Position numbers and translations under genes: made by a program. A stretch of DNA of 64,000 nt from Prevotella sp. UBA2711 (GTDB taxonomy: Bacteria > Bacteroidota > Bacteroidia > Bacteroidales > Bacteroidaceae). Under the pieces are notes generated by a model that saw only the letters and a program-made list of their open reading frames with translations, was not told where the DNA came from and ran no database searches. Below are positions 50,702 to 60,250 of the stretch, in pieces. Position 1 is the first letter of the stretch, and each line of letters starts with the position of its first letter. The stretch is taken from positions 1 to 64,000 of the forward strand of contig DEKX01000005.1 in assembly GCA_002354095.1 (NCBI GenBank), read 5' to 3'.

Positions 50702-52695
50702 GTAAACAGACTACTGAACAAAATACCCTGACACATGACATGCAATATTTGCAACTGCTGTCAAACTCGTTTCCAACGATAGCCTCAGCATCGACGGAGA
50801 TTATCAATCTTGAAGCCATCATGAATTTGCCTAAAGGAACAGAACACTTCCTGGCAGACTTGCATGGAGAGAGTGAGGCTTTTCTGCATGTGCTGAAAAA
50901 CGCTTCAGGAAATATCAAACGTAAGGTGACGGAACTCTTTGCCGGAGATATCAGAGACAAAGAGCGCAAGGAACTCTGTACGCTCATCTACTATCCAGAG
51001 CAAAAAATAGAACTGATTAAAGCCTCAGAACCTGATATAGAAGATTGGTATCACATCACCATTCACCGACTGGTGGCTGTGTGTCGCGATGTCAGCAGTA
51101 AATACACACGCAGTAAGGTGCGTAAGGCCTTACCCCAAGACTTTGGTTACATCATCGAGGAGCTGTTACACGAACGTACCGATGATAACGATAAGGCTGC
51201 CTATGTGAGTGTGATTGTGGACACTATCATATCAACAGGACGTGCTGATGATTTTATCATCGCACTATGTAACGTCATACAACGTTTGGCCATTGACCAA
51301 CTGCATATTCTGGGAGACATTTACGACCGTGGTCCGGGAGCCCACATCATATTGGACACTATGCGCCAATACCATTCGTGGGATATCCAATGGGGCAACC
51401 ACGATATTCTGTGGATGGGAGCCTGTGCGGGCAATGACGCCTGCATCTGTAATGTGCTCAGACTCTCCCTGCGCTATGCCAATTTGGCCACACTCGAAGA
51501 AGGCTATGGCATCAACCTCGTGCCCCTGGCTACCTTTGCGATGGATGTATATGGTGACGATCCCTGTGAGGAATTTGTCCCTATCCTGTTAAAAGGTAAT
51601 ACCCTGGACGAGAAAACCATGCGTCTGACAGCTCAGATGCATAAGGCTATCACAATCATACAATTCAAGACCGAGGCTCAAATTTTGAATCGCCGTAAGG
51701 AATGGCAGATGCAGGACCGTTGTCTGCTGGATGCTATAGACTATGAGAAAGGTGTATGCCGATTAGGAGATAAGGAGTATCAGATGTCGTCGTGCAACTT
51801 CCCTACTATCGACCTTCAAGCTCCCTCGCGTCTGACTCCTGAAGAAGAACAACTGATGCAGAAACTACACCATAGCTTCCGTGTCTGCGAGAAATTGCGC
51901 AAACATATCAAGATGCTACTATCTCACGGATGTATGTATCAGGTGAGCAATCATAACCTACTCTTCCATGCCTCCTGTCCGCTGAATGCCGATGGTAGTC
52001 TGAAGGACGTGGAACTGTATCAGGGAAAGAAGTATCACGGTATGGAACTGATGCATAATATCGGAATGGTGATTCGCGCGGCTTTCAATACCGATTCTGA
52101 TCCAGAACTTCGTCAGTTTGCCAAAGACTACTTCCTCTACCTTTGGTGCGGTAAGGACTCGCCCCTGTTTGATAAATCGAAGATGGCTACTTTTGAGCGA
52201 TACTTCCTGTTGGACCGAGAAACCTATAAAGAGGAAAAGGGCTACTATTTCCAACTACGCGATGATGAGGCAATTTGTGACCGGATACTCGATGCTTTCG
52301 GTGTGGAAGGACCTAACCGACATATCATCAACGGTCACGTACCTGTTCATGCGTCGAAAGGCGAGAATCCAATTAAAGCTAATGGCAAATTGATGGTGAT
52401 TGACGGAGGTTTCTCAGAGGCTTACCATCATGAAACAGGTATTGCCGGCTACACGTTGGTATATCATAGTCGTGGTTTCCAATTAGTGCAACACGAACCT
52501 TTTACCAGCACCACCGACGCCATACAGAAAGGTACCGACATCAAGTCGACTACCCAATTGGTGGAACTCTCTGCCCACCGCATGCTGGTAGCAGATACCG
52601 ATCGAGGTGTAGAACTCCGTTCACAGGTTAGAGATCTTCGTGAACTGTTATACTGCTACCGTCACGGAATACTGAAAGAGAAAGAAAAGAAGTGA
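50698..52695 (+). CDS. fbp: Fructose-1,6-bisphosphatase, class III
   Basis: The gluconeogenic phosphatase of the Firmicutes/Bacteroidetes type, unrelated to class I. The 665-residue protein has the metallophosphoesterase motifs FLADLHGE (D54, H56), GDIYDRGPGAH and WGNHDILWMGA, and the C-terminal NGHVPVHASKGENP. Coupled by ATGA to the gene before and by a 1-base overlap to the HPPK-like gene after. Confidence 0.95.
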   Translation: MSKQTTEQNTLTHDMQYLQLLSNSFPTIASASTEIINLEAIMNLPKGTEHFLADLHGESEAFLHVLKNASGNIKRKVTELFAGDIRDKERKELCTLIYYPEQKIELIKASEPDIEDWYHITIHRLVAVCRDVSSKYTRSKVRKALPQDFGYIIEELLHERTDDNDKAAYVSVIVDTIISTGRADDFIIALCNVIQRLAIDQLHILGDIYDRGPGAHIILDTMRQYHSWDIQWGNHDILWMGACAGNDACICNVLRLSLRYANLATLEEGYGINLVPLATFAMDVYGDDPCEEFVPILLKGNTLDEKTMRLTAQMHKAITIIQFKTEAQILNRRKEWQMQDRCLLDAIDYEKGVCRLGDKEYQMSSCNFPTIDLQAPSRLTPEEEQLMQKLHHSFRVCEKLRKHIKMLLSHGCMYQVSNHNLLFHASCPLNADGSLKDVELYQGKKYHGMELMHNIGMVIRAAFNTDSDPELRQFAKDYFLYLWCGKDSPLFDKSKMATFERYFLLDRETYKEEKGYYFQLRDDEAICDRILDAFGVEGPNRHIINGHVPVHASKGENPIKANGKLMVIDGGFSEAYHHETGIAGYTLVYHSRGFQLVQHEPFTSTTDAIQKGTDIKSTTQLVELSAHRMLVADTDRGVELRSQVRDLRELLYCYRHGILKEKEKK

Positions 52696-53060
52696 TGAAA
52701 CATCGTGTCGTGATTGCGCTTGGCTCTAACTATTTGCCTGTTGCTCATATCGAATGGGCTTCAGGACTTTTAGCATCACTCATTGAGAACTGCCAATTCA
52801 GTCGCAGACTGTGGACTCAAGATATTAAAGGTTCGGGGGTATGGTATCAGAATCGCATAGCTTACGGATTCACAGATATCCCTGTAAACCAGTTGCAAAC
52901 TCAGCTAAAAGAAATTGAGATAGAGTCAGGACGCACCAAGGAGCGCATTACGATAGATCTTGATTTAATGCTCTATGACCATCAGCGTTTTCATGAAAAA
53001 GATTGGCAGCGCCCCTACTTCACTGTGCTCTTTGACGAACTGCCTCAAATAGCAGAATAG
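52695..53060 (+). CDS. HPPK-like protein, short
   Basis: A 121-residue relative of the folate enzyme hydroxymethyldihydropterin pyrophosphokinase. It keeps VIALGSNYLP at the N-terminus, LKEIEIESGR and the metal-binding ITIDLDLMLYD with two Asp. After this it ends within ~30 residues (DWQRPYFTVLFDELPQI), lacking the usual PHxxMxxR loop. The ATG in the overlap with the fbp stop is chosen over a GTG at 52692. Its last 41 bases overlap the convergent methyltransferase gene. Confidence 0.7.
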   Translation: MKHRVVIALGSNYLPVAHIEWASGLLASLIENCQFSRRLWTQDIKGSGVWYQNRIAYGFTDIPVNQLQTQLKEIEIESGRTKERITIDLDLMLYDHQRFHEKDWQRPYFTVLFDELPQIAE

Positions 53061-53790
53061 CTGCCGATACACTGACATTCAAAGAATCCATCTTTCCTAA
53101 CATCGGAATACGGATATGAGCCGTTGCCGCTTGGCGCCATTGGTCGGTCAAGCCTGTTGCCTCGGTACCCATCACAATAGCTGTGGCACGCTTCATATCC
53201 TGATCGTAATACAGGTTGGAATCCTGCAGTTGAGCAGTTAGAATCTGTATCTGTTTTTGCTTTAGAAATTCAATACACTCTTCAGAAGTGCATGCCACCG
53301 TAGGTACAGAAAAGATAGCTCCGATACTACTACGGATAAGATTGGGATTATACAAATCTGTTAACGGGTCACAGACGATGACCGCATCTGCCTTTGCGGC
53401 ATCAGCCGACCTTAGGATGGCTCCCAAATTACCAGGTTTCTCCACACGCTCCAATACCATTAGAAGTGGTGACCGGGACAGTTGCAGGTCGTTCAGCGAT
53501 AAACGCTTCTCACGGACTACGGCAACAATGCCTTCCGTAGAACCGCGATAGGCTATTTTCTCATATACTGCGGTTGACACCTCGATATCATCGTCATTCA
53601 CTGTACCATCAAACAGTTCTGGACATACGTATCTATCTACCACTTCATAGCCAGCTTCCACACAGTGCATCAATTCACGTGCACCCTCTACCACAAAAAC
53701 ACCTTGACGGCGACGTTCCTGTGATTTCTGTTCCAAAAGCAGCAATTGTTTTACTCTTGCATTCTGTAGACTTGATATTGTCAACTTCAT
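53020..53790 (-). CDS. SpoU/TrmH-family RNA methyltransferase
   Basis: A second SPOUT methyltransferase, 256 residues. The N-terminal substrate domain includes SQERRRQGVFVVEGARELMH. The knot domain has EKPGNLGAILRSADAAKADAV, IVMGTEATGL and PMLGKMDSLNVSVSAA. It resembles rRNA methylase TsnR/AviRb-like members; the target is unknown. The 3' end overlaps the HPPK-like gene, so transcripts are antisense there. Confidence 0.88.
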   Translation of the reverse strand: MKLTISSLQNARVKQLLLLEQKSQERRRQGVFVVEGARELMHCVEAGYEVVDRYVCPELFDGTVNDDDIEVSTAVYEKIAYRGSTEGIVAVVREKRLSLNDLQLSRSPLLMVLERVEKPGNLGAILRSADAAKADAVIVCDPLTDLYNPNLIRSSIGAIFSVPTVACTSEECIEFLKQKQIQILTAQLQDSNLYYDQDMKRATAIVMGTEATGLTDQWRQAATAHIRIPMLGKMDSLNVSVSAAILLFEAVRQRAQ

Positions 53791-53809
53791 ATACGATTTC
53801 TTATAATGA

Positions 53810-53839
53810 AGGTGCCTACTTACTGGAAAGCAGGCACCT
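53810..53839 (-). terminator. Hairpin between uxaC and methyltransferase gene
   Basis: AGGTGCCT (53810-53817) pairs with AGGCACCT (53832-53839); CTT/AAG extends it past one mismatch. The T-run is weak on the minus strand, so termination after uxaC is probable but not certain. Confidence 0.5.
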
Positions 53840-53859
53840 GATTATTTTAACTTACGTTC

Positions 53860-55266
53860 TTAATAGAACTTGAAATAGCGACGGGCATTGTTATAGGAAA
53901 TATCCTCTACCATCTTGCCTAACAATTCGCGATCGTCGGGCAGGAGTCCTTTCTCTACGTCGTTACCCAGAATGTTACAAAGGATGCGACGGAAATACTC
54001 GTGACGTGGATAACTCAGGAATGAACGGGAGTCTGTGAGCATTCCTACGAAACGGCTCAGCAAGCCCAGTACACTCAGAGCGTTCATCTGGCGTTCCATA
54101 CCATCCTTCTGATCGTTGAACCACCAACCAGAACCAAACTGAATCTTACCTGGTTCACCACCCTGGAAGTTACCCAGCATTGTGGCAATCACCTCGTTGG
54201 CACATGGGTTCAATGTATATAATATGGTACGCGTGAGCTTGTCTTCCATATTCAACTTATTCAGGAACTTAGACATAGCCTTGGCAGTATTGAACTCACC
54301 GATAGAATCAAAACCGGTGTCAGGACCCAGTGCGTTATACATCTTGGTGTTGTTATCGCGAATAGCACCATAGTGGAACTGCTGTGTCCAGTCGGCATCA
54401 GCATCCATCTCAGCCATCACGGTAAGGAAACAGTTCTTATACTGGCGAATCTCCATATTAGAGAGCTGCTGACCACGCATAGCTTTCTCGAAGATCGTCT
54501 CAATCTGTGAATCGGTATAGTCCTCATCATAGAACTCCTCAATACCATGGTCTGACAGTTTGCAGCCCTGCTCCTGGAAGAAGTCGTGACGCTTCTGCAG
54601 TGCATCAACCATATCAGCAAACTTGGTAATGGTAACACCACTCACCTGCTCCAGTTGATGAACATAAGCAGAGAATTCAGGCTTCTCGATATTCATGGCC
54701 TTGTCAGGACGCCATGCTGGAATCATAATTGGATCATCGGCAGCCTTGTGCTTGGCATATTCGATGTGGTTGTGCAAATCATCAACAGGGTCGTCGGTGG
54801 TACATACACACTCTACGTTGTAATGCTTCATCAGTCCACGGGCTGAGAATTCAGGCTGCTTCAACTTCTCGTTACACTCATCGAAGATTTCGCGAGCCGT
54901 CTTGGGTGAGAGCAATTTCTCGATACCGAAGGCCGTCTTCAACTCCAGATGCGTCCAGTGATACAATGGGTTACGCAGGGTGTAAGGTACGGTCTCAGCC
55001 CATTTCTCGAATTTCTCCCAGTCGCTGGTATCCTTACCTGTGCAGTACTTCTCGTCAACACCATTGGTACGCATAGCACGCCACTTATAGTGATCACCAC
55101 CCAACCAAAGTTCGGTAATACTCTTAAAACGATGATCATTAGCCACCATCTCAGGAATCAAGTGACAGTGATAATCGATAATCGGCATCTTAGCCGCATG
55201 ATTGTGGAACAAGTCCTGTGCTATCTCATTATCAAGCACAAAATTTTTGTCGTTAAACTGTTTCAT
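53860..55266 (-). CDS. uxaC: Uronate isomerase
   Basis: Interconverts glucuronate/fructuronate and galacturonate/tagaturonate, the entry to uronate use. The 468-residue amidohydrolase-fold protein has PIIDYHCHLIPEMVAND, KWRAMRTNGV and CTTDDPVDDL. uxaB/kdgK are not nearby. It is divergent from the GH51 arabinofuranosidase gene, which suits breakdown of arabinose- and uronate-decorated plant glycans. Confidence 0.95.
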   Translation of the reverse strand: MKQFNDKNFVLDNEIAQDLFHNHAAKMPIIDYHCHLIPEMVANDHRFKSITELWLGGDHYKWRAMRTNGVDEKYCTGKDTSDWEKFEKWAETVPYTLRNPLYHWTHLELKTAFGIEKLLSPKTAREIFDECNEKLKQPEFSARGLMKHYNVECVCTTDDPVDDLHNHIEYAKHKAADDPIMIPAWRPDKAMNIEKPEFSAYVHQLEQVSGVTITKFADMVDALQKRHDFFQEQGCKLSDHGIEEFYDEDYTDSQIETIFEKAMRGQQLSNMEIRQYKNCFLTVMAEMDADADWTQQFHYGAIRDNNTKMYNALGPDTGFDSIGEFNTAKAMSKFLNKLNMEDKLTRTILYTLNPCANEVIATMLGNFQGGEPGKIQFGSGWWFNDQKDGMERQMNALSVLGLLSRFVGMLTDSRSFLSYPRHEYFRRILCNILGNDVEKGLLPDDRELLGKMVEDISYNNARRYFKFY

Positions 55267-55308
55267 TTTATAATAATATTGTTTTAGAGATTACTTTGTA
55301 ATTTTCTG

Positions 55309-55316
55309 CAAATATA
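55309..55316 (-). promoter_or_regulatory. -7 element for uxaC
   Basis: CAAATATA on + reads TATATTTG on the minus strand, 43 bases before the uxaC start. No convincing -33 was seen. Confidence 0.45.
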
Positions 55317-55402
55317 CTAATAATTTTTGTGTTTTGGAAATTATATAGGTGCTTTTGAAGAAAAATTAACGTAAACGATGACGGATTTTCGTTTGTTATG
55401 CT

Positions 55403-55410
55403 TAATTTTG
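55403..55410 (+). promoter_or_regulatory. -7 element for the GH51 gene
   Basis: TAATTTTG, 42 bases before the start codon. Several TTTG copies lie upstream but none at exactly 19-21 bases. Confidence 0.5.
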
Positions 55411-55451
55411 CAAAGAAATCATATAATATATATCAACAATTAAAAAGTATA

Positions 55452-57440
55452 ATGGACAAAAAGCTATTCTTAGGCATTGCTCTTTTAGCAACAAGCATGG
55501 GGGCTAACGCCCAAAAAGCCATGAATGCGCCCGCGGGCGGAAAGGCTATCAGTGACGAGTTAATTGGTATTTTCTTTGAAGACATCAGCAGTTCTGCCGA
55601 TGGTGGACTCTATGCAGAGTTGACACAAAACGGTTCGTTTGAATACTGTCCGGCCGAACGTGATGGATGGGGCGCAGGAACTGCTTGGAAAGCTGTTCGT
55701 CCTGGACATTCTCTGGGTTATCCCGAGGTTCGTAAGGACGCACCTATCCACCCCAACAACCCTACCTACATGCGCCTGTATATTGAGCGTGTAAAAGAGT
55801 TCTACGATTACGACGGTTGGAAGGGAGTCGGTATGCAGAACGACGGGTTCGACGGCATTTCCGTCAAAGCTGGTCAGAAATACGACTTCTCCGTTTTCCT
55901 GCGTAACGTATCGGGCGACGCCAAACAGATACGTATCGCGTTGGTAGAAGAGCCTCAGAAGGGTCCTTGGACAAAAGATCCGAAGCTCTTGGCTGAAGCT
56001 ACCATCACAGCTGACAGTAAGGATTGGAAGAAGTATGAGGCAACACTCGCTCCTACTGCTGATTCCAAGAAAGCCGTTCTGCAAATCTTGGTGCTTACCA
56101 CAGGAACTATCGATATGGATATGGTGTCGCTGATGCCTCAGGACACTTTCAAGGGTCACGGACTGCGCAAGGATTTGGCTCAGGCTTTGGCAGACCTTCA
56201 TCCCAAGTTTATGCGATTCCCTGGCGGTTGTGTGATTCACGGCGGTGGTGACGGTTTCTGGAATACCTATCGTTGGAAGACCACTGTCGGTCCTAAAGAA
56301 CAGCGTCGCGGTCTGAAGAACACTTGGGGCTACCACCAGTCAATGGGTTTAGGCTATTTCGAGTATTTCCAGTTCTGCGAAGACCTGAATATGGAGCCCG
56401 TTCCCATTCTGCCTTGTGGTGTGAGCTGTCAAGGAACGAATGGTGGTTGGTTTATGAAGACACAGGCACAAGAAGTTGTTCCTATGTCGGAAATGGACGA
56501 ATGGGTACAGGATGCACTCGACCTGATAGAATGGGCTAATGGCGATGTCAACACCAAGTGGGGACGCGTACGTGCAGAAGCCGGACATCCCAAACCCTTC
56601 AACCTGAAGTATCTGGGTATCGGTAACGAAGAGAAAATCACCCCTGAGTTCGAGGAACGTTTCAAATATATATATAATAAGGTGACCAAAGCCCATCCTG
56701 AAATTGTCATTGTAGGTACGGCAGGTCCTGGTTCTCATCCTGACAACCCCGATTTCCAGAACGGTTGGAGACTGGCTGAAGAGGTTGGTCTTCCAATTCT
56801 CGATGAGCACTATTACGAGCCTCATGACTATTTCCTGAAGAGTCGTCAGTACGACAGTTATCCTCGCGACCGCAAGACCAAGGTTTATTTGGGCGAATAC
56901 GCATCCAAAGACAAGAAGATGATTGACGCTTTGGCAGAGGCTCTCTATCTGTTGCATGTAGAGCGCAATGCTGATGTAGTCTGCATGACCAGCTATGCTC
57001 CACTCTTTGCCCGCAAGAATGCCACCAACTGGGATCCAGACCTTATCTATTTCGACAACGAGCGTCCTTATCTCACATGCAGCTATTATGTTCAGCAGAT
57101 GTTCGGACAGTCATCAGGCAATTACTACTATGGCGACTGCGTGAAAATCAAGAATGCCACCAACCTGCAAGAGCAGTCCGTCGTTCTCAACACCAAGACG
57201 CGCAAGCTCTTTGTCAAAGTGTGCAACGCCAGCAGCGAAAAGAAGTATGCCGATGTTGACCTCTCCCGTTTCAAGGGCATCAAATCGGCTGTCAAGACCA
57301 CCCTGTCCGGAAAGCCTGACGAGGAGAACAATTATGAGGCACAGCCTATCGCTCCAAAGACTGAAACTGTCAAGATGAACAGCAAGATGACTTTGGATAT
57401 TGCCCCTTACTCCTTCATCATGTACGAAATAGCACTATAA
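55452..57440 (+). CDS. GH51 alpha-L-arabinofuranosidase, exported
   Basis: Removes arabinofuranose from arabinoxylan, arabinan or similar. The 662-residue protein has a signal peptide (MDKKLFLGIALLATSMGANA), a carbohydrate-binding-like beta domain around 135-230, then the catalytic barrel with acid/base E393 in GIGNEE and nucleophile E482 in VYLGEYASK. ATG 55452 gives the signal peptide; the frame opens earlier at 55398. It precedes ansA by 18 bases. Confidence 0.92.
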   Translation: MDKKLFLGIALLATSMGANAQKAMNAPAGGKAISDELIGIFFEDISSSADGGLYAELTQNGSFEYCPAERDGWGAGTAWKAVRPGHSLGYPEVRKDAPIHPNNPTYMRLYIERVKEFYDYDGWKGVGMQNDGFDGISVKAGQKYDFSVFLRNVSGDAKQIRIALVEEPQKGPWTKDPKLLAEATITADSKDWKKYEATLAPTADSKKAVLQILVLTTGTIDMDMVSLMPQDTFKGHGLRKDLAQALADLHPKFMRFPGGCVIHGGGDGFWNTYRWKTTVGPKEQRRGLKNTWGYHQSMGLGYFEYFQFCEDLNMEPVPILPCGVSCQGTNGGWFMKTQAQEVVPMSEMDEWVQDALDLIEWANGDVNTKWGRVRAEAGHPKPFNLKYLGIGNEEKITPEFEERFKYIYNKVTKAHPEIVIVGTAGPGSHPDNPDFQNGWRLAEEVGLPILDEHYYEPHDYFLKSRQYDSYPRDRKTKVYLGEYASKDKKMIDALAEALYLLHVERNADVVCMTSYAPLFARKNATNWDPDLIYFDNERPYLTCSYYVQQMFGQSSGNYYYGDCVKIKNATNLQEQSVVLNTKTRKLFVKVCNASSEKKYADVDLSRFKGIKSAVKTTLSGKPDEENNYEAQPIAPKTETVKMNSKMTLDIAPYSFIMYEIAL

Positions 57441-57458
57441 AGTATATCATTCAGTGCA

Positions 57459-58487
57459 ATGGGAAAAGTATTACTGATTTACACCGGTGGAACGATTGGA
57501 ATGAATCGTAATCCACATACGGGGGCTCTCGAACCCTTCAATTTTGAGCATCTGCTTCAAAAGATACCCGAATTGCAGGAATTCGACCTCGTGATTGATG
57601 CCCATCAGTTCAATCCCCCCATTGACTCAAGTGATATGACACCGGCAAAATGGACAGAACTGAGCCACGTCATTGCCGAACATTACGACGACTATGACGG
57701 TTTCGTGGTACTACATGGCACTGACACAATGGCATATACTGCTTCTGCCCTCTCCTATATGCTGGAAAATCTCACTAAACCTGTCATCTTCACTGGTTCG
57801 CAATTGCCTATCGGACAGTTGCGAACCGATGGCAAGGAAAACCTGATTACGTCGATTGAAATAGCTGCTGCCAAGGGTGCTGACGGACACGCCTGCGTGC
57901 CTGAGGTAGGCATCTATTTCAATGGGCGTTTACTTCGTGGTAACCGTACTACCAAACAAAGTGCCGAGGAGTTTAATGCCTTCGAATCCTTTAATTATCC
58001 CCATTTGGTTGATGCGGGCGTCAATATCACCTATCATGCCGACCGTATGCTAAAGCCCCATTGGGAACGTCCCATGAAACCACACTTCCGACTCGATAAC
58101 AATGTGATTATCTTCTCCCTTTTCCCAGGCATCCGCGAAGACTTGGTTCGCCACATCATTGCCACTCCCAATCTCAAGAGCATCGTGATGCGTACCTTCG
58201 GCAGTGGTAACGCGCCCCAGCGTCCCTGGGTGATGAAGGCGCTGAAAGAAGCCACCCGAAATGGGAAAGTAGTCATCAATATCAGTCAGTGTATGCAAGG
58301 AACCGTAGAAATGGGACGTTACGATACGGGATTCCAATTAAAGGAGGCTGGCGTCATCAGCGGCTACGACTCAACGGTCGAGAGTGCTGTCACCAAACTG
58401 ATGTTCTTACAGTCACATTACGACGATCCTGAACAAGTCAGACAACTTATGCGGCAAAACATCAGGGGAGAAATTAGCGTTGATTAA
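57459..58487 (+). CDS. ansA: L-asparaginase, type I
   Basis: Hydrolyses asparagine to aspartate and ammonia in the cytoplasm. The 342-residue protein lacks a signal peptide. It has both catalytic threonine motifs: LLIYTGGTIGMN (T12) and VVLHGTDTMAYTA. A terminator hairpin follows closely. Confidence 0.94.
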   Translation: MGKVLLIYTGGTIGMNRNPHTGALEPFNFEHLLQKIPELQEFDLVIDAHQFNPPIDSSDMTPAKWTELSHVIAEHYDDYDGFVVLHGTDTMAYTASALSYMLENLTKPVIFTGSQLPIGQLRTDGKENLITSIEIAAAKGADGHACVPEVGIYFNGRLLRGNRTTKQSAEEFNAFESFNYPHLVDAGVNITYHADRMLKPHWERPMKPHFRLDNNVIIFSLFPGIREDLVRHIIATPNLKSIVMRTFGSGNAPQRPWVMKALKEATRNGKVVINISQCMQGTVEMGRYDTGFQLKEAGVISGYDSTVESAVTKLMFLQSHYDDPEQVRQLMRQNIRGEISVD

Positions 58488-58491
58488 AAAT

Positions 58492-58525
58492 ACAGAACTA
58501 TCGATTGATGGTTCTGTTAATTTTA
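58492..58525 (+). terminator. ansA terminator
   Basis: ACAGAACTATC (58492-58502) pairs with GATGGTTCTGT (58507-58517) with one G-U around GATT, followed by TAATTTTATC. Confidence 0.75.
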
Positions 58526-58612
58526 TCAGTATTTCAACTTTTAAGCGTTAATTTCAAATAGCCGTTAAGCAAAAAGTCGTAATTGTTAAATTGCGACAAA
58601 AGAAAAGGACAA

Positions 58613-58646
58613 TTTGTCAGTTTCCCAATTTTTGCGGCTATATTTG
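58613..58646 (+). promoter_or_regulatory. degQ promoter
   Basis: TTTG at 58613-58616 and TATATTTG at 58639-58646 are spaced by 22, slightly long. The start codon lies 48 bases further. The preceding stretch has GTTAA repeats (58548, 58564, 58584) that could be regulatory. Confidence 0.55.
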
Positions 58647-58693
58647 CACTCGAATTTGAAAACAAGATTATAAACATTTAAAAGAATAATGAG

Positions 58694-60148
58694 ATGAAAA
58701 AGATTGTAAAAAGCATTTTCCCCGCAATTTACTTAGTTGTAATTGCATTCTCTACGGCTTCATGCAACAAGACTCAAGCAGCTCCTGCAGCTGCTCCAGG
58801 ACAGCCCGTTGATTTAACCTATGCAGCAGAGAAGTCGCTGCCTTCAGTAGTTTATATCAAGTCGGTCATCAATTCCAAGACACAGACAGTGGAATACAGC
58901 GACCCCTTCGAGGATTTCTTCTCCGACCCGTTTGGCGGTTTCTTCGGACGCGGACAAGGTGGCAATAACGGTACACGTAAGCGTCAGGTACAGACTCCGA
59001 AGCGTGCAGCTGCCGGCAGTGGTGTGATTATTTCAGCTGACGGTTACATTGTCACCAACAATCACGTGGTGGACGGTGCCGACGAACTGACTGTCACCCT
59101 GAACGAGAATTCGAAAGAATACTCAGCACGCATCATCGGTGCAGACAAGACCACCGATTTGGCACTCATCAAGATTGACGCCAAAGACCTGCCTGCTATC
59201 GTCATTGCCAATTCCGACAACGTTAAAATCGGTGAGTGGGTATTGGCAGTTGGTAATCCGCTCGGACTGAACAACACCGTTACCGCTGGTATTGTCAGTG
59301 CCAAAGCCCGTCAGATGGGCGAAGGCGTAGCCTCTATGATTCAGACTGATGCCGCCATCAATCAGGGTAACTCAGGCGGTGCACTGGTGAACACCCGTGG
59401 TGAACTGATTGGTATCAACGCCATGATTTATTCACAGACAGGTTCAAATATCGGTTATGGCTTTGCTATTCCTACTGCCATTATGAATAAGGTGGTTGAG
59501 GATATCAAGAAATACGGAGCCGTACAGCGTGCCATGATTGGTATCAAGGGTAGCGATGTCAGCCTGTACGTAGATGCTGAGAAGGAAAAGGGTAACGAAA
59601 TAGACCTCGGCACCATGGAGGGTATCTATGTGGCTGAAGTTGTAGAAGACGGTGCAGCAGCCGCTGCCGGACTCCAGAAGGGCGATGTCATTACCGCCAT
59701 CGACGGACAGAAAGTGAAGAAGTTCGGCGAACTGCAGGGCATCATGGCTCAGAAGCGTCCTGGCGACAAGGTGAAGGTAAGCTACCTGCGCAATAAAAAG
59801 GAGAATACCGTCACCATGACACTCAAAAACGAGCAAGGCAATACCAAGGTAGTGAAAAATGCTGACGTTGACATCCTGGGCATCGACGTACGTCCTATCA
59901 CCGACTCGCAGAAGAAACAGCTCGAGATTTCCTACGGACTGGAAGTGCTGAAAGTCAGCGGTGGCAAGATGAAGGAAGCCGGTGTACCAAAGGGCTTTAT
60001 CATTCAGGTGGTCAACGACCAGCCTATGCACTCCTTCGATGATTTGCAGCAGGTTGTGAAGGATGCCAAGGACCAGATGCTGGTTATCAAGGGAATGTTC
60101 CCTACTGGCAAGCGCGGCGGATTCGTGGTTTATCTGCAGAATGAATAA
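58694..60148 (+). CDS. degQ: DegQ/HtrA-type periplasmic serine protease
   Basis: A quality-control protease-chaperone of the envelope. The 484-residue protein has a lipobox-like Cys (C24 in STASC), so it may be a lipoprotein. The intact triad is H125 (TNNHVV), D156 (TTDLALIK) and S228 (GNSGGAL). One PDZ domain follows at about 270-370 and a second, weaker one at about 385-475. It contrasts with the inactive trypsin-fold protein at 21390. Confidence 0.93.
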   Translation: MKKIVKSIFPAIYLVVIAFSTASCNKTQAAPAAAPGQPVDLTYAAEKSLPSVVYIKSVINSKTQTVEYSDPFEDFFSDPFGGFFGRGQGGNNGTRKRQVQTPKRAAAGSGVIISADGYIVTNNHVVDGADELTVTLNENSKEYSARIIGADKTTDLALIKIDAKDLPAIVIANSDNVKIGEWVLAVGNPLGLNNTVTAGIVSAKARQMGEGVASMIQTDAAINQGNSGGALVNTRGELIGINAMIYSQTGSNIGYGFAIPTAIMNKVVEDIKKYGAVQRAMIGIKGSDVSLYVDAEKEKGNEIDLGTMEGIYVAEVVEDGAAAAAGLQKGDVITAIDGQKVKKFGELQGIMAQKRPGDKVKVSYLRNKKENTVTMTLKNEQGNTKVVKNADVDILGIDVRPITDSQKKQLEISYGLEVLKVSGGKMKEAGVPKGFIIQVVNDQPMHSFDDLQQVVKDAKDQMLVIKGMFPTGKRGGFVVYLQNE

Positions 60149-60176
60149 ATAGTCAATAGCTGAAGGCTAAAAGCAA

Positions 60177-60224
60177 AAAAGTAAGGTATTCTTTTGGTTA
60201 TTCCGAAAAAATACCTTACTTTTG
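60177..60224 (+). promoter_or_regulatory. degQ terminator hairpin containing the rpoD promoter
   Basis: AAAAGTAAGGTATT (60177-60190) pairs perfectly with AATACCTTACTTTT (60210-60223); the loop is 19 bases. The -33 TTTG (60193-60196) lies in the loop, and the -7 TACTTTTG (60217-60224) is the end of the right arm, 20 bases on. Confidence 0.8.
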
Positions 60225-60250
60225 CATTCGGCTTATAAAAATCTGACTAA

